Part shown: positions 4,760 through 5,491 of the stretch, piece by piece
Layout of the letters: each line of letters starts with the position of its first letter
Position numbering within the stretch: the stretch's first letter is position 1
Assembly (NCBI GenBank): GCA_964354365.1
Contig: CAYGZM010000213.1
Span: 1 to 5,491 of the forward strand
Length of the DNA: 5,491 nt
Direction of reading: 5' to 3'
Origin: CAYGZM01 sp964354365
Lineage (GTDB): Bacteria; Planctomycetota; Phycisphaerae; Sedimentisphaerales; Anaerobacaceae
Program-made: the position numbers and the translations under genes
The notes under the pieces: generated by a model
Told to the model about the DNA's origin: nothing
Databases searched by the model: none
Seen by the model: only the letters and a program-made list of their open reading frames with translations

Positions 4760-5491
4760 ATGTGGAAAAGGATCCTTTGCCTGGCGCTGCTGTTTACCGC
4801 CTGCGGCGCAGCGGCTCAAACCAATGACTATTTCAACGCCGAATACGGCTGGCTGCTCGAAGGCTCGACGGCGAAAGTTGGTATATGGTGGGCTTCGTCA
4901 GGCTGGAAGATTAGCCCGGACAAGCCCCTGCCCAAAGCAACAAGCCAGGCGATTACGATACGTGCGGCCCGAAATGAAACCGAAGCGGCACAATTAGTTG
5001 TTCGTCCGACAGTTGGCTTGAAGGGGCTTACCGTACGCGCCGGCGCACTGGCTGGCGCCGGCGCAGCGGCCATCCCGAAAGAAAATATCGAGATACTCAA
5101 GGTGCAATATGTCAATGTCACGACCCCTACCGACAAAAGCTCAACAGCGGGACTCTGGCCGGACCCGCTCCCGCCGTTGAAAGACCCAATCGACCTGGAG
5201 GCCGGCAAGAACCAGCCATTTTGGATCCGCGTGAATGTCCCCCGCAATGTCCCCGCGGGCGCCTATACAGGTAAAATCACCATCGCCGCTCAAGACTACA
5301 GCGCGGACGTCACGCTGACCGTGGAGGTCTATGATTTCGAGCTGCCCGATAGAATGACCTGCACGACCGCCTTCGGCTTTTCGCTGGGCGAGGTATTTCG
5401 CTACCAAAAGCTCTCCGACCCCGCGCACAAACGCCTGGTGCTCGACAAATACTGGGCCGACCTCAACGACCATCATATATCACCATACGAC
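4760..5491 (+). CDS. Secreted GH123/DUF4091-type protein, N-terminal 244 residues (runs off the window)
   Basis: ATG 4760 is preceded by GAAGGG with 9 nt spacing; the out-of-frame ATG at 4753 is rejected. Residues 1-20 (MWKRILCLALLFTACGAAAQ) form an export signal. It can be read as signal peptidase I cleavage at AAA|Q or as a weak lipobox with Cys15. What follows matches the N-terminal beta-sandwich of GH123-like and DUF4091 proteins: RNETEAAQLVVRP (71-83), LWPDPLPPL (132-140), FWIRVNVPRNVPAGAYTGKI (154-173) and FELPD (193-197), where the catalytic barrel begins. The N-terminal part of the barrel (AFGFSLGE onward) is present; the catalytic Asp-Glu pair would lie beyond the window. GH123 enzymes release N-acetylgalactosamine from glycans, but many DUF4091 relatives have unknown substrates. 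It probably acts outside the cytoplasm on a polysaccharide, in the same direction as the uxuA-like gene, from which a 173-bp palindrome separates it. Confidence 0.78.
   Translation, partial: MWKRILCLALLFTACGAAAQTNDYFNAEYGWLLEGSTAKVGIWWASSGWKISPDKPLPKATSQAITIRAARNETEAAQLVVRPTVGLKGLTVRAGALAGAGAAAIPKENIEILKVQYVNVTTPTDKSSTAGLWPDPLPPLKDPIDLEAGKNQPFWIRVNVPRNVPAGAYTGKITIAAQDYSADVTLTVEVYDFELPDRMTCTTAFGFSLGEVFRYQKLSDPAHKRLVLDKYWADLNDHHISPYD

Noticed and set aside
4569..4997. Plus-strand frame of 142 codons starting inside the palindrome
   Set aside because: It runs out of frame through the start of the GH123/DUF4091-type gene, is rich in Arg, and shows no domain.
4828..5476. Minus-strand frames of 111-139 codons
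   Set aside because: Antisense shadows of the GC-rich secreted-protein gene on the plus strand.

Overview
The window reads as a piece of an environmental bacterial chromosome. The gene set (a GH123/DUF4091-like secreted glycosidase, a Tat-exported mannonate dehydratase-family protein, a SurA-type lipoprotein, an Rhs tail) and the interspersed hairpin repeats are what I would expect from a Planctomycetota genome of the Phycisphaerae/Sedimentisphaerales kind. That assignment is inference from gene style; no marker gene is present.

Layout. (1) Positions 1-146, minus strand: the first 23 codons of a GntR-family (YtrA-like) regulator, with a clear sigma70-type promoter (TTGAAC-17-TATAGT). A 20-bp palindrome overlaps the -10 box, which suggests autorepression. 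(2) 147-405: no convincing gene. It has an AT-rich half, then a GC-rich island (about 65% GC over 281-430) holding a strong hairpin. (3) 406-870, minus: a lipoprotein with a SurA-type N-terminal domain. It ends abruptly at the GC-rich island and has no PPIase domain. (4) 871-1180: intergenic, with two compact hairpins. (5) 1181-3197, minus: a tightly spaced three-gene set. It consists of a 5'-truncated Rhs protein (core plus a long glycine-rich C-terminal region with a His/Glu-containing tip), a possible 87-aa protein 27 nt downstream, and a 128-aa lipoprotein 25 nt further on. GC falls from about 51% in rhs to about 33-34% in the two downstream genes. This looks like an orphan Rhs toxin tip with one or two candidate immunity genes. 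(6) 3198-3325: divergent spacer with a perfect 8+8-bp palindrome just ahead of the next gene. (7) 3326-4522, plus: UxuA-family mannonate dehydratase with a twin-arginine signal. (8) 4524-4696: a 173-bp nested inverted repeat (MITE-like or large hairpin). (9) 4760 to the window end, plus: start of a secreted GH123/DUF4091-type protein.

How the parts fit. The right-hand part (about 60-64% GC) is a polysaccharide/uronate utilisation neighbourhood: a secreted glycosidase-like protein and a sugar-acid dehydratase, possibly under a regulator that binds the palindrome at 3275-3292. The left and middle parts are accessory in character, with a truncated SurA-like gene, a truncated Rhs gene, AT-rich cargo and repeats. 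The best candidate for a new system is the Rhs C-terminal domain with its two small partners. The best non-coding structures are the 173-bp palindrome and the GC-rich hairpin island.
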